From Chryseobacterium daeguense DSM 19388 (lineage in GTDB: Bacteria > Bacteroidota > Bacteroidia > Flavobacteriales > Weeksellaceae): a stretch of DNA of 64,000 bases. Where the stretch lies: NCBI RefSeq assembly GCF_000430825.1, contig NZ_AUMT01000002.1, positions 62,001-126,000 on the forward strand, written 5' to 3'. The notes beneath the pieces were generated by a model. That model was not told the DNA's origin and did not search any database. It was given only the letters and a program-made list of their open reading frames with translations. A program made the position numbers and the translations under genes. This document shows positions 16,510 through 26,159 of this stretch, one piece after another (position 1 is the first letter of the stretch; the number at the start of each line of letters is the position of its first letter).

Positions 16510-18957
16510 ATGAACTATACAGTACATCAGATTGCAGAGATCACCAATGCTAAAGTTATTGGAGATAAAGAATTAATTATCAAAAATATAGCTTTTGATA
16601 GCAGGATTATTTACTCTACAAAAAACACTGCATTTATTGCCATTAATACCCATAAAAATTCCGGTGAAAAGTTCATTGAATCTGCTGTTGACAGAGGTAT
16701 CAGTGTGATTATATCCGAACATTATCTTCCTCATTTCGAGGACATAACCTGGATTATTGTTGAAAATTCTGTAGAATTCCTTCAAAAATTAGCCAAATTT
16801 CATTTTGAAAATTCCCATTTAAAATCCGTAGGAATTACAGGAAGCAACGGAAAAACTATTCTTAAAGAGTGGCTCTACCAATGCCTCTGGAATGAATTTC
16901 CAACGGTAAAAAGCCCAAAAAGCTTTAATTCTCAGATCGGGCTGCCACTTTCCTTGCTTCAGATCAACGAATCTCATGAATTGGGAATATTTGAAGTCGG
17001 GATTTCCAAACCAGATGAAATGGAAAAGCTGGAGGCTATTTTCCATCCACAGATCGGCTTACTGACCCACATCGGGACGGCCCATCTTGCAAATTTTTCA
17101 TCTGAGGAAGAGCTGATTGATGAGAAAATCAAGCTTTTCAAAAATTCTGAGGTTGTTATTTACAATGGTGATAATTCATTGGTTGATAAAAAGATAAAAC
17201 AATTATATTCAAGTAAAAAATTAATTTCTTACGGTTTTAAAGATACTAACGAAGTTTATTTAAAAACTCATATTTCAAAGGAAGAGCTTGTAACTGTTCT
17301 TTATTTTGATGAAGAAATTTCCTTCCCTGTTCATCAGAAGGATGAAGCTACCCTAACAAATGCTCTGGCCCTAATAACTGTTTTAAAGGAACTCGGAATT
17401 GAAAATCAGAAGATAATTGAAAAAATAAATTCTCTGAAAGCTGTAGAAATGCGTCTGGAAGCTATTGAAGGTATTAAAAATAATATCATCATTAATGATT
17501 CCTTCAATCTGGATCTGGATTCCTTAAAAACTGCACTTCAGTTTCTAAACGAATATAAAAAACCTAAAAAATCTCTTGTTCTTACAGATATTGTGGGAGT
17601 AAATTCCAATTCTCAGGAGCTGTATGAAGAAGTTTCCGAGCTGGTAAATGAACAGAAATTTGATAATGTTTTCTTAATCGGGGAAAAAATCTCAAGATTC
17701 AGTGATTTATTCAAAGCTAAAACATTCACTTTTATTAATACTCAGGAATTAATTGATAATAAACATCTTACAGAGATTGAAAATCAAATAATATTATTAA
17801 AAGGAGCCAGAAAATTTGAAATCGAAAGGCTGAAGGATATTCTTGAGCTCAGAAAACACGATACGGTATTAGAAATTAATTTAAACGCTATTCTTCATAA
17901 CATCAATTATCATAAATCTTTATTGAAGCCAGCCACGAAAATGATGGCAATGGTGAAGGCAAATTCTTATGGCTTGGGAAGTTATGAAATTTCTGAATTT
18001 CTGCAGCATCATCATATCGATTATCTTGGTGTTGCCTTTGTAGATGAAGGTGTAGAGCTTAGAAAAAAAGGAATTACTGTACCAATTGTTGTTATGAATC
18101 CGGAGCAGCACAGCTATGAGACGCTGATTGAATATAATCTGGAGCCCGAAATCTATAGCTTCAGGGTGCTCGAATTATTTTATGAAGCCGTTCAGAAATC
18201 CGGATATGATAAAAAATATCCAATTCATATCAAGCTGGAAACCGGAATGCACCGGCTTGGTTTTAAAGGTTTTGAGCTGGATGAATTAAGCGAAACTTTA
18301 AATTCTATCAATGTAAAAGTACAGAGTATTTTCAGTCATTTATCATCTTCTGATATGCCTGCTGAGAAAGATTTTACATTAAACCAATTAAATACCTTTG
18401 AAAAAAACTCAGATTATTTAATTGAAAAATTAGGCTACTCTCCTATCCGGCACATTTTGAATTCTTCCGGAATTACAAATTATACTGACCATCAATACGA
18501 TATGGTACGTATCGGAATAGGAATGTTAGGAGAATCACCAAATAGTGAAATACAAAAACAATTGCGTTCTGTAGTAAGCTTTAAAACTGTTATATCCCAG
18601 ATTTCTATGCTAGAAAACGGAGAATCTGTAGGTTACAGCAGAAGATTTAAGGCCGATCACAATACTAAAATTGCAACCATACCTGTAGGATATGCAGACG
18701 GAATCCCAAGACTCATAGGAAATCAGGTAGGAAATGTGGGAATCAATAAGACCCTGGCTCCTATTGTAGGCAGCATTTGCATGGATATGATGATGATTAA
18801 TATAGATCATATTCCGAATGTAAAAGAAGGTGACATCGTTACTGTTTTTAATGCTAAACCAACCCTCAAAGAATTTGCGGAATACTGCAAAACCATAACT
18901 TACGAAGTATTAACCTCCATTTCGCCCCGGGTGAAACGGATTTATGTAAAAGACTGA
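16510..18957 (+). CDS. murF-alr: Bifunctional UDP-MurNAc-tripeptide:D-Ala-D-Ala ligase / alanine racemase
   Basis: A fusion of two peptidoglycan-precursor enzymes in 815 residues. Residues 1-440 are MurF, which adds D-Ala-D-Ala to UDP-MurNAc-tripeptide: the ATP loop GITGSNGKTI is at about 107-117, followed by GLLTHIGTAHLANF and LVLTDIVGVN. Residues 455-815 are a PLP alanine racemase supplying D-Ala: MVKANSYGLG with PLP-Lys483, LETGMHRLGF, FSHLSSSD, VGYSRRF with catalytic Tyr709, and GSICMDMMMIN. Both sets of key residues look intact. This fusion is a known Bacteroidota arrangement linking D-Ala production to its use. The patatin gene starts four bases after the stop. Confidence 0.93.
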   Translation: MNYTVHQIAEITNAKVIGDKELIIKNIAFDSRIIYSTKNTAFIAINTHKNSGEKFIESAVDRGISVIISEHYLPHFEDITWIIVENSVEFLQKLAKFHFENSHLKSVGITGSNGKTILKEWLYQCLWNEFPTVKSPKSFNSQIGLPLSLLQINESHELGIFEVGISKPDEMEKLEAIFHPQIGLLTHIGTAHLANFSSEEELIDEKIKLFKNSEVVIYNGDNSLVDKKIKQLYSSKKLISYGFKDTNEVYLKTHISKEELVTVLYFDEEISFPVHQKDEATLTNALALITVLKELGIENQKIIEKINSLKAVEMRLEAIEGIKNNIIINDSFNLDLDSLKTALQFLNEYKKPKKSLVLTDIVGVNSNSQELYEEVSELVNEQKFDNVFLIGEKISRFSDLFKAKTFTFINTQELIDNKHLTEIENQIILLKGARKFEIERLKDILELRKHDTVLEINLNAILHNINYHKSLLKPATKMMAMVKANSYGLGSYEISEFLQHHHIDYLGVAFVDEGVELRKKGITVPIVVMNPEQHSYETLIEYNLEPEIYSFRVLELFYEAVQKSGYDKKYPIHIKLETGMHRLGFKGFELDELSETLNSINVKVQSIFSHLSSSDMPAEKDFTLNQLNTFEKNSDYLIEKLGYSPIRHILNSSGITNYTDHQYDMVRIGIGMLGESPNSEIQKQLRSVVSFKTVISQISMLENGESVGYSRRFKADHNTKIATIPVGYADGIPRLIGNQVGNVGINKTLAPIVGSICMDMMMINIDHIPNVKEGDIVTVFNAKPTLKEFAEYCKTITYEVLTSISPRVKRIYVKD

Positions 18958-18961
18958 CACA

Positions 18962-21121
18962 ATGAGAAAATTCCTGTTCCTTTTATTCACGTTTCAATTA
19001 CTTTTGATTCCATCACAGGTAAAGATAGATTTGGTGATCCCCAAAAATCCAAAAATCGGGCTGTCATTAGCCGGTGGCGGCGCCAAAGGATTTTCTCACG
19101 TCGGAGTGCTTAAAGTGCTGGATTCTTTAGGAGTAAAGGTGGATTACATTGCAGGGACCAGTATGGGTGCCATTGTAGGAGGTCTCTACGCTTCAGGATA
19201 TTCCGGAAAGGAAATAGAAAAAATTGTGATGGATACGGATTTTTATTCTTTAATTCTCGATCCCAAATCCACAAGACAGGAAACTACTTTTTTTAACAAA
19301 TCTGTCGATAAATATCTTTTATCCATTCCTCTTAAAAACGGAAAAATTACACTCCCCTCTTCAATAAGCACCGGACAGAAAAATGTATATCTGCTTAAAG
19401 AACTTTTCAAAAATGTTTCCAATATTAATGATTTCTCAAAGCTTCCCATCCCTTTCATGTGTGTAGCCACCAATCTGGAAAGCGGAAATACGGAGATTTT
19501 CGAGAAGGGAGACCTCGTCCAGTCAATTATGGCGAGCTCTGCATTTCCATCACTAATGGACCCTGTAAAAATCGGTGACAGTATTTATATTGACGGGGCA
19601 ATGACGGTAAACTATCCCTCGAAGCCATTAAAGGACAAAGGAATCGATATCGTAATTGGTGTGGACCTTAACCAGGATTTAGCAAAAAGAGAAGATTTAG
19701 GCAGTATTATAGCCATTCTCAATCAGATTATTGATATGGGAATTAAAAAAGATACCCGGAAACAGTATAAATATACCGATATTAATATTAAACCTGATCT
19801 GAAAGGCATGACCGCCACAAGCTACGATGAAAAGAAAAAGATTCTCGACAGCGGCTATGCAGAGGGTCAAAAATATTCTGCTATACTTAATCAGCTCCCC
19901 AAACGTTCTTTCGACAGATTACGGCAGAGAATGAATCCTATTTATTCCAATGTTTACAAAATAGACAGCATAGAAATTGAAGGCAGCAGGATTTACGGGA
20001 AAAACTATGTCTTGGGGAAAATGGGGCTCAGGCTTCCATCCATGCAGACTTACGGAAGCATTAACAAAAAAATTGACAAGCTTGTAGCAACCAATAATTA
20101 TAAATTCATCAATTATGATATTATTTCTGAAAATGAATCAAATTATTTAAAGCTATATGTTACGGAAGACGATACACGCCATTTTGTAAAATTCGGATTG
20201 CATTATGATGAGATTTTTAAAACAGGGCTCCTTGTTAACTATTCCGCCAAGCGTCTTCTTTTCAAAAATACCAATCTTTCTTTAGATGTAGTGGTAGGTG
20301 ATAAGCCACGATACTATTTGAATTATTTTATAGACAATGGCTATATTCCCGGTTTTGGAATATATTCTTCCGGAATGAGCTTTAATATCAAAGACGAAAA
20401 TAATTACGATATAGACAGCTGGGAATGGTTCAGGAACGAAGCTTATATCCAATCCATCTGGAAAGACAAATTCGCCATAGGAGGAGGAATAAGCCACGAT
20501 TACTTCGAAGCCGAAGCCAATGGTAATAATAAGCGTTTCAGCCGTTTTTTGAACCCTTATGTGTTCTTAAAAAGCGATACTCAGGATGACAAGGACTTTC
20601 CCAGCCGTGGCATCTTTATCAATGCGGAAGGAAAGGTAATAGACCTTATGAAATCTGAAGTTGAAAAAAGGCTGGTTCAGGTAAAAGCGGATATCAGAAT
20701 AAATATCCCTTTGACCAAACATTTCACTTACCGTCTCAATCTGTATGGAGGTATTACCATAGGAAATGATCTCCCGCAATTTTACCAGTACAGGCTGGGA
20801 GGAATTTTTGAGCAGAATGTAGCCAATTTCAAGAGCTTCTCCGGGTTTTATTTCGGACAGCTTAATACAAATAATGTCATTTTAATTTCAAATGATCTTC
20901 AGTTTAAGTTTAATAAAAACTATTTCATCGGCGGAAATTTTTCTTTTGCTAATCTTTCTGATGATATCAGCTTTGAAGATACTGTAAAGCTTAATTACAG
21001 CTCACTGGGGATTACTGCGGGCTACAAGTCTCCGTTCGGACAAATCAAGGTTAATTTTAGCCATTCACTTAAAAACGATCAAAAAGGCATATTCAGTGTT
21101 ATTTTAGGGCACTGGTTTTAA
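18962..21121 (+). CDS. Patatin-like phospholipase fused to an outer-membrane beta-barrel
   Basis: A 719-residue exported protein. After a signal peptide (1-19) comes a patatin lipase domain (about 28-320): oxyanion loop GGGAKG (38-43), nucleophile loop GTSMG with Ser67, and the catalytic Asp211 in YIDGAM. A POTRA-like segment follows (about 328-400, starting KIDSIEIEGSRIYG). A C-terminal 16-strand-type barrel ends in VILGHWF with a terminal Phe for assembly. This matches PlpD/type Vd-like and Bacteroidota patatin-BamA-family proteins, which place a phospholipase at the outer membrane. It lies between murF-alr and ybeY with four-base gaps, so it is likely co-transcribed. Confidence 0.88.
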   Translation: MRKFLFLLFTFQLLLIPSQVKIDLVIPKNPKIGLSLAGGGAKGFSHVGVLKVLDSLGVKVDYIAGTSMGAIVGGLYASGYSGKEIEKIVMDTDFYSLILDPKSTRQETTFFNKSVDKYLLSIPLKNGKITLPSSISTGQKNVYLLKELFKNVSNINDFSKLPIPFMCVATNLESGNTEIFEKGDLVQSIMASSAFPSLMDPVKIGDSIYIDGAMTVNYPSKPLKDKGIDIVIGVDLNQDLAKREDLGSIIAILNQIIDMGIKKDTRKQYKYTDINIKPDLKGMTATSYDEKKKILDSGYAEGQKYSAILNQLPKRSFDRLRQRMNPIYSNVYKIDSIEIEGSRIYGKNYVLGKMGLRLPSMQTYGSINKKIDKLVATNNYKFINYDIISENESNYLKLYVTEDDTRHFVKFGLHYDEIFKTGLLVNYSAKRLLFKNTNLSLDVVVGDKPRYYLNYFIDNGYIPGFGIYSSGMSFNIKDENNYDIDSWEWFRNEAYIQSIWKDKFAIGGGISHDYFEAEANGNNKRFSRFLNPYVFLKSDTQDDKDFPSRGIFINAEGKVIDLMKSEVEKRLVQVKADIRINIPLTKHFTYRLNLYGGITIGNDLPQFYQYRLGGIFEQNVANFKSFSGFYFGQLNTNNVILISNDLQFKFNKNYFIGGNFSFANLSDDISFEDTVKLNYSSLGITAGYKSPFGQIKVNFSHSLKNDQKGIFSVILGHWF

Positions 21122-21125
21122 AACA

Positions 21126-21533
21126 ATGATACAATTTTTTTACGAAAACTTACCAGAAACAGTAAATACTAATTATACAGCATGGCTGGAAGATATCATC
21201 CTTTCAGAAGGAAAAAAGCTGGGTGAAATCAATTATATCTTCTGTGACGACGAATATTTACTGAAAGTAAACCAGGATTATCTTCAGCATGATTACTATA
21301 CAGACATCATCACTTTCGACTATGTGAAAGGCAAGACAATAAGCGGAGAGATTTTCGTATCTTTGCAGCGCATTTCAGACAATGCTTCTACCCTCTCCAG
21401 AGATTATGAAGAAGAATTAAGAAGAGTTTTGGCTCACGGTATTCTTCATCTTTCCGGATACAAGGATAAAACCGAGGAAGAAGAACAGCTGATGCGAAGT
21501 AAAGAAGATTTTTATTTAGCTAAGTATAATTAA
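21126..21533 (+). CDS. ybeY: rRNA maturation RNase YbeY
   Basis: YbeY is a metal-dependent endoribonuclease needed for 16S rRNA 3' end maturation and ribosome quality control. Its 135 residues include INYIFCDDEYLLKVNQDYL, DIITFDY, GEIFVSLQRI and the metal motif AHGILHLSGYKDKTEEEE. The canonical motif HGxLHLxGYDH has three His; here the third ligand position is Asp (His, His, Asp). I believe this is usual in flavobacteria. It closes the tdk/murF/patatin gene run and starts four bases after the patatin stop. Confidence 0.9.
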   Translation: MIQFFYENLPETVNTNYTAWLEDIILSEGKKLGEINYIFCDDEYLLKVNQDYLQHDYYTDIITFDYVKGKTISGEIFVSLQRISDNASTLSRDYEEELRRVLAHGILHLSGYKDKTEEEEQLMRSKEDFYLAKYN

Positions 21534-21599
21534 AAGATTCAGAAATTTAGATATTCAGAAATTTCTCAATTTCATAATTCCTAAATCTTTTAATTTTTT

Positions 21600-21690
21600 A
21601 GGAGCTTATTCCCGCTCTCCGCACTCGCTTTTTTTCTTTTTTAAAGAAAAAAGAGCTCAGACAAATGCTGCGATCGGGGCTAAATAACCC
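21600..21690. repeat. Dispersed intergenic element with oligo-T/oligo-A hairpin
   Basis: GGAGCTTATTCCCGCTCTCC leads into a hairpin of CTTTTTTCTTTTTT against AAAGAAAAAAGAG, followed by GATCGGGGCTAAATAA. The GAGC..CCCGC left part and the CGGGGCTA right part resemble a palindromic element that I associate with Chryseobacterium-type genomes. One copy here, downstream of ybeY; it may also end that transcript. Confidence 0.5.
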
Positions 21691-21724
21691 GCAATAAAGG
21701 CCATTTCAGCCAGTATATAGAAAC

Positions 21725-21744
21725 AATGTTTCACGTGAAACATT
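21725..21744. promoter_or_regulatory. parS centromere site (left of mnmG)
   Basis: A 20-bp perfect palindrome whose 16-bp core (21727-21742) is TGTTTCACGTGAAACA, identical to the ParB-binding parS consensus TGTTnCACGTGAAACA. It lies 43 bp before mnmG. Such sites cluster near chromosome origins. Confidence 0.85.
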
Positions 21745-21786
21745 TATAAAAATATTAAAATTTAAGGCTTAAAACAAGCAATAAAG

Positions 21787-23649
21787 ATGATTTCAGAAAT
21801 ATATGATGTAATTGTAGTAGGTGCAGGCCACGCAGGTTGTGAAGCTGCTGCTGCTGCTGCCAATCTGGGTTCAAAAACCCTTTTGGTTACAATGAATATG
21901 CAGACCATCGGACAGATGAGCTGCAACCCCGCGATGGGAGGTATCGCAAAAGGACAAATTGTAAGAGAAATTGATGCAATGGGAGGCTATTCAGGAATTG
22001 TAGCGGATAAATCTGCTATTCAGTTCAAAATGCTGAATCTATCAAAAGGTCCGGCTATGTGGTCCCCAAGAACTCAAAACGACAGAATGCTTTTCGCGGA
22101 AGAATGGCGTTTAGCATTAGAAAATACCCCAAATCTTGATTTTTTTCAGGATATGGTAAAACAGCTGATTATAGAGAATAATAAAGTTGCAGGTGTTGTA
22201 ACCTCATTAGGAATTGAAATAAAAGCTAAATCTGTGGTCCTTACAAACGGAACTTTCCTGAATGGTTTAATCCACGTTGGAGATAAGCAATTGGGAGGCG
22301 GAAGAATGGGTGAACCCAGAGCTTTCGGGATTACAGAACAGTTGGTTTCATTAGGATTCGAAGCTGGAAGGATGAAAACAGGTACTCCACCAAGAGTAGA
22401 TGGAAGAAGCCTGGATTATTCCAAAATGGAAGAACAAAAAGGTGACGAAAATCCTCAGAAATTCAGCTATTTAGATACTCCTAAATTAACTAAACAATTA
22501 AGCTGTCACATAGTATATACAAACGAAACCGTTCATGATATTTTACGTGAAGGATTCGACAGAAGTCCTATGTTTAATGGTACAATTCAAAGTTTAGGAC
22601 CTAGATACTGCCCAAGTATTGAAGATAAAATTAATCGTTTTGCAGAACGAAACAGACACCAGTTATTCGTAGAACCTGAAGGCTGGAAAACTGTAGAAAT
22701 ATACGTAAATGGGTTCAGTTCTTCTCTGCCGGAAGATGTACAGATTAAAGCAATGAAACATATTCCCGGATTTGAAAATGTAAAAGTTTTCCGTCCCGGC
22801 TATGCTATTGAATATGACTACTTCCCTCCTACTCAATTAAAGCATACTTTAGAAACAAAATTAATTGATAATTTATACTTTGCAGGCCAGATAAACGGTA
22901 CAACAGGTTATGAGGAAGCAGCTGGACAGGGCTTAATTGCAGGTATTAATGCTCACAATAAAGTACATGAAAAAGATGAATTTATCCTTAACAGGGATGA
23001 AGCTTATATTGGTGTTTTGGTAGATGACTTAATTACAAAAGGAACTGAAGAACCTTACAGAATGTTCACTTCCAGAGCAGAATACAGACTATTATTAAGA
23101 CAGGATAATGCTGATATCAGGCTTACACAAAAAGCATTTGAATTAGGTTTGGCAAAAGAAGACAGATTAAAAAGAGTTGAAGAGAAAGTAGCTAAAAGTG
23201 AGGAACTTGAGAACTTTCTTCGAGAAACTTCTTTAAAACCGGGAATGATAAACCCTATCCTTGAAAGTATTGAAAGCAGCCCGGTAGATCAGGCTTACAG
23301 AGCGGCTCAAATCCTTACAAGACCCAATATGACGCTTGAAAAACTTGAAAATATTGATGCTATTAAAGAAGCAGCTTCACAATATGACAATGAAATAAGA
23401 GAACAAGCTGAAATAAACATTAAGTATAAAGGCTATATTGAAAAAGAAAAGGAAAATGTAGCAAAACTTAACCGCCTGGAAAATATTAAAATCCCGGAAG
23501 ATTTTGATTACTTGAAAATATCAAGTCTTTCTGCAGAAGCTAAGCAGAAAATGTCTAATGTAAGACCAAAAACTATAGCTCAGGCTGGTAGAATCAGTGG
23601 CGTTTCTCCCGCCGATATAAACGTTTTATTGGTATATTTAGGACGTTAA
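21787..23649 (+). CDS. mnmG: tRNA uridine-5-carboxymethylaminomethyl(34) synthesis enzyme MnmG
   Basis: MnmG (GidA) is the FAD-dependent partner of MnmE that modifies the wobble uridine of several tRNAs. At 620 residues it has the standard length. Seen: the FAD loop VVVGAGHAGCEAA (9-21), MSCNPAMGGIAKGQIVREID, LTNGTFLNGLIHVG, MKTGTPPRVDGRS, GQINGTTGYEEAAGQGLIAG and FTSRAEYRLLLRQDNAD. A helical C-terminal domain ends ISGVSPADINVLLVYLG. It is flanked on both sides by parS sites and followed by a hairpin terminator. gidA next to the replication origin is an old and widespread arrangement. Confidence 0.97.
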   Translation: MISEIYDVIVVGAGHAGCEAAAAAANLGSKTLLVTMNMQTIGQMSCNPAMGGIAKGQIVREIDAMGGYSGIVADKSAIQFKMLNLSKGPAMWSPRTQNDRMLFAEEWRLALENTPNLDFFQDMVKQLIIENNKVAGVVTSLGIEIKAKSVVLTNGTFLNGLIHVGDKQLGGGRMGEPRAFGITEQLVSLGFEAGRMKTGTPPRVDGRSLDYSKMEEQKGDENPQKFSYLDTPKLTKQLSCHIVYTNETVHDILREGFDRSPMFNGTIQSLGPRYCPSIEDKINRFAERNRHQLFVEPEGWKTVEIYVNGFSSSLPEDVQIKAMKHIPGFENVKVFRPGYAIEYDYFPPTQLKHTLETKLIDNLYFAGQINGTTGYEEAAGQGLIAGINAHNKVHEKDEFILNRDEAYIGVLVDDLITKGTEEPYRMFTSRAEYRLLLRQDNADIRLTQKAFELGLAKEDRLKRVEEKVAKSEELENFLRETSLKPGMINPILESIESSPVDQAYRAAQILTRPNMTLEKLENIDAIKEAASQYDNEIREQAEINIKYKGYIEKEKENVAKLNRLENIKIPEDFDYLKISSLSAEAKQKMSNVRPKTIAQAGRISGVSPADINVLLVYLGR

Positions 23650-23656
23650 TTATAAA

Positions 23657-23674
23657 ATGTTTCACGTGAAACAT
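23657..23674. promoter_or_regulatory. parS centromere site (right of mnmG)
   Basis: An 18-bp perfect palindrome containing the same 16-bp core TGTTTCACGTGAAACA (23658-23673), eight bases after the mnmG stop. With the site at 21725 it brackets mnmG. Confidence 0.85.
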
Positions 23675-23690
23675 AGATAAAATAAAAGCG

Positions 23691-23740
23691 AAAATTAAGG
23701 TATTTATGAGCCTCTTAACTCTTAAATATCTTAATTTTTA
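23691..23740 (+). terminator. Hairpin terminator after mnmG
   Basis: AAAATTAAGGTATTTA (23691-23706) pairs along its full 16 bases, with one G-T, with TAAATATCTTAATTTT (23723-23738). The stem ends in a T run. Confidence 0.65.
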
Positions 23741-23761
23741 AATGTAAAAGTTAATAATTCA

Positions 23762-24583
23762 ATGAAAATAAAAGATCATTTTCTTTCACAGGAAATTTTT
23801 GAAATTAAAGAAACGGAAACAAAAGGAGTTTTTAAAACCTCCCCTATCCCATCAAATATTTCAAAATATTATGAAAGTGAAGATTACATTTCTCATCATC
23901 AGGATTCCGGAAGCATAAAAGAAAAGCTGTATAAGTTTTTACAGTCTTTCAATTTACAGTATAAAAAAACAATTCTTTTAGACAGAATTAGCAAAGGTTC
24001 AAAAATATTAGATTACGGTTGTGGTGCAGGAGAATTTGTGAAATTTATAGAAAATGATTTTGAAACTTTTGGATTTGAGCCGGATCAGGATGCAAGAAAT
24101 GCAGCTCAAAGTAAAATCTCAAAAGCAACCATTTTAGATAATATTGATGCTATTGAAGATCACAGCCTTAATGCTATTACTTTATGGCATGTTTTCGAGC
24201 ACGTGGAAAATCAGGATGAAATACTTGAAATTTTTAATAAGAAATTAAAAGAAAAAGGCTTATTGATAATTGCTGTTCCCAACCCTACTTCTTATGATGC
24301 AAAACATTACAAAGAATATTGGGCAGCTTATGACGTACCAAGACATATCTATCATTTCTCAAAAAACGGAATGGAAAATCTTATTGCAAAGAAGCCTAAC
24401 TGGAAAATGAGAAAAATTAAACCTTTAGTGTTGGATGCTTTTTACATCTCTATGTTGAGCGAAAAATATAAGAAATCTCCTCTTTTTTGGCTAAAAGCTA
24501 CGATCTACGGAACGATTTCTAACGTAAAAGCACTTTTTTCAAACGAATTTTCAAGTTTGATATACATTATCGAAAAAAAGTAG
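23762..24583 (+). CDS. Class I SAM-dependent methyltransferase
   Basis: A 273-residue methyltransferase of the Methyltransf_23 type. The SAM loop ILDYGCGAGEFVKF is at about residues 81-94, followed by the acidic FGFEPD, the second motif region with ITLWHVFEHVENQDE, and LLIAVPNPTSYD. The first 60 residues resemble the N-terminal segment seen when these enzymes act on cell-surface or lipid substrates, but the substrate is unknown. mnmG followed by this type of methyltransferase is a neighbourhood I associate with flavobacteria. A strong terminator follows. Confidence 0.85.
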   Translation: MKIKDHFLSQEIFEIKETETKGVFKTSPIPSNISKYYESEDYISHHQDSGSIKEKLYKFLQSFNLQYKKTILLDRISKGSKILDYGCGAGEFVKFIENDFETFGFEPDQDARNAAQSKISKATILDNIDAIEDHSLNAITLWHVFEHVENQDEILEIFNKKLKEKGLLIIAVPNPTSYDAKHYKEYWAAYDVPRHIYHFSKNGMENLIAKKPNWKMRKIKPLVLDAFYISMLSEKYKKSPLFWLKATIYGTISNVKALFSNEFSSLIYIIEKK

Positions 24584-24642
24584 AAAATCGATTTTTACTC
24601 TATTTCTGAAGGTCAATTTTCAGCATTTTTCTTCAAAATTTT

Positions 24643-24678
24643 AAAAACTCGAGAAAATTTCTTGAGTTTTTATTTTTA
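24643..24678 (+). terminator. Terminator after the methyltransferase
   Basis: AAAACTCGAG (24644-24653) and CTTGAGTTTT (24661-24670) form a 10-bp stem with one G-T around a 7-base loop, followed by a T-rich run. Confidence 0.75.
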
Positions 24679-24817
24679 TCTTGAAATTTAAATTGGAATA
24701 TCAACATCTTTTTATTTCCCAGTTTCGATCTTAAAAAATTTACAGCAACTTAAAATTTCAAATTAAATAATAAAATTATCTCGCTAAATCTTCAAAAGCA
24801 AATCATAATATATAAAA

Positions 24818-24848
24818 ATAAAGTCCACCGAAAACTCAGTGGACTTAA
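24818..24848 (-). terminator. Terminator of pgk
   Basis: AAGTCCAC (24821-24828) and GTGGACTT (24839-24846) are perfect arms. On the minus strand they are followed by TTATTTTTATA, 25 bp past the pgk stop. Confidence 0.8.
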
Positions 24849-24870
24849 AATTATTTAAAAATAAAATATC

Positions 24871-26061
24871 TTAGTTATTGATGGCTGCAACTCCGGGAAG
24901 TTCCAATCCTTCCAGACTCTCAAGCATCGCTCCTCCTCCGGTGGAAACATAGCTTACTTTTTCACCATACCCGAATTGCTTCACAAAGGCAACACTATCC
25001 CCTCCTCCAACTAGAGAAAAAGCTCCTTGTCTTGTTGCTTCCGCAATACTGTCACCCAAAGCAATTGTTCCTGCTGCAAAATTTGACATTTCAAAAACTC
25101 CTATCGGCCCGTTCCAAAGAATAGTTCTGGAATTTAAAAGAACATCATTAAACTGATCTCTTGATTTAGAACCCGCATCCAGTCCCATCCATCCTTCAGG
25201 AATTGTATAGATATCTACTTCTTTTCTGTCTGCATCATTGCTGAAACTTTCTGCAATAATAGCATCAGAAGGAAGATATACTTTTACATTATGTTCCTTA
25301 GCTTTACCTAAAATTTCAATAGCAAGAGGTAATTTATCTTCCTCAACTAATGAGTTTCCAATTTTTCCACCTAATGCTTTAATGAATGTAAAAGCCATAC
25401 CACCACCGATAATTAAATTATCAACAGCAGGTAAAATATTTTCTATAATGGTAATTTTAGTTGAAACTTTTGAACCTCCAAGTATCGCAGTTACAGGACG
25501 TTCCCCGGATTTTAAAACTTTATCGATCGCCTGAAGCTCTTTTGCCATTAGTAAACCGAAAAATTTAGTTGAAGGAAAGAACTTCGCGATTACAGCCGTT
25601 GAAGCATGTGCTCTGTGAGCTGTACCGAAAGCATCATTTACATAAGCATCAGCCAGTTTGGAAAGCTTTTCTGCAAATGCTTCATCTCCTTTTTCTTCCT
25701 CATTATGAAAACGTAGGTTTTCCAGCAAAAGTACTTCTCCGGGCTTAAGCTCAGAAGCAGCTTTTTCAGCCTTCTCCCCTACACATTCTTCAACAAATTT
25801 CACTTCCTGACCCAATACACTAGAAACTTCTTCTACAATATGCTTAAGAGAAAATTCATCCTTTACCTCTCCTTTAGGTCTTCCCAGGTGAGCCATAAGA
25901 ATTACAGAACCTCCGTCCTTAAGAATTTTATCAACTGTAGGTTTTACAGCTACAATTCTTGTATTATCAGTAACTTTCAGCTGGTCGTCCTGCGGAACGT
26001 TAAAATCCACCCTTACGAGAGCCTTCTTGTCATTAAAATTGAAATCATTGATTGTTTTCAT
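24871..26061 (-). CDS. pgk: Phosphoglycerate kinase
   Basis: Pgk makes ATP and 3-phosphoglycerate from 1,3-bisphosphoglycerate in glycolysis and runs in reverse in gluconeogenesis. At 396 residues it is full length. Seen: [10 protein letters not shown] (17-26), the substrate loop [24 protein letters not shown], the hinge [25 protein letters not shown], the GGGMAFTF region, [13 protein letters not shown] and the phosphate loop [16 protein letters not shown]. It is monocistronic, with its own promoter inside the putative origin spacer and a clear terminator. It points away from rpiB. Confidence 0.97.
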   Translation of the reverse strand: MKTINDFNFNDKKALVRVDFNVPQDDQLKVTDNTRIVAVKPTVDKILKDGGSVILMAHLGRPKGEVKDEFSLKHIVEEVSSVLGQEVKFVEECVGEKAEKAASELKPGEVLLLENLRFHNEEEKGDEAFAEKLSKLADAYVNDAFGTAHRAHASTAVIAKFFPSTKFFGLLMAKELQAIDKVLKSGERPVTAILGGSKVSTKITIIENILPAVDNLIIGGGMAFTFIKALGGKIGNSLVEEDKLPLAIEILGKAKEHNVKVYLPSDAIIAESFSNDADRKEVDIYTIPEGWMGLDAGSKSRDQFNDVLLNSRTILWNGPIGVFEMSNFAAGTIALGDSIAEATRQGAFSLVGGGDSVAFVKQFGYGEKVSYVSTGGGAMLESLEGLELPGVAAINN

Positions 26062-26159
26062 ATATTCATTTATATTATTTCTTCGGTTTTGTGTAATCTA
26101 CTTTCCGTCGAGATTTTAGGATAAACTGCGGACCGGCAGATTTCACTCATATCGTTGAA

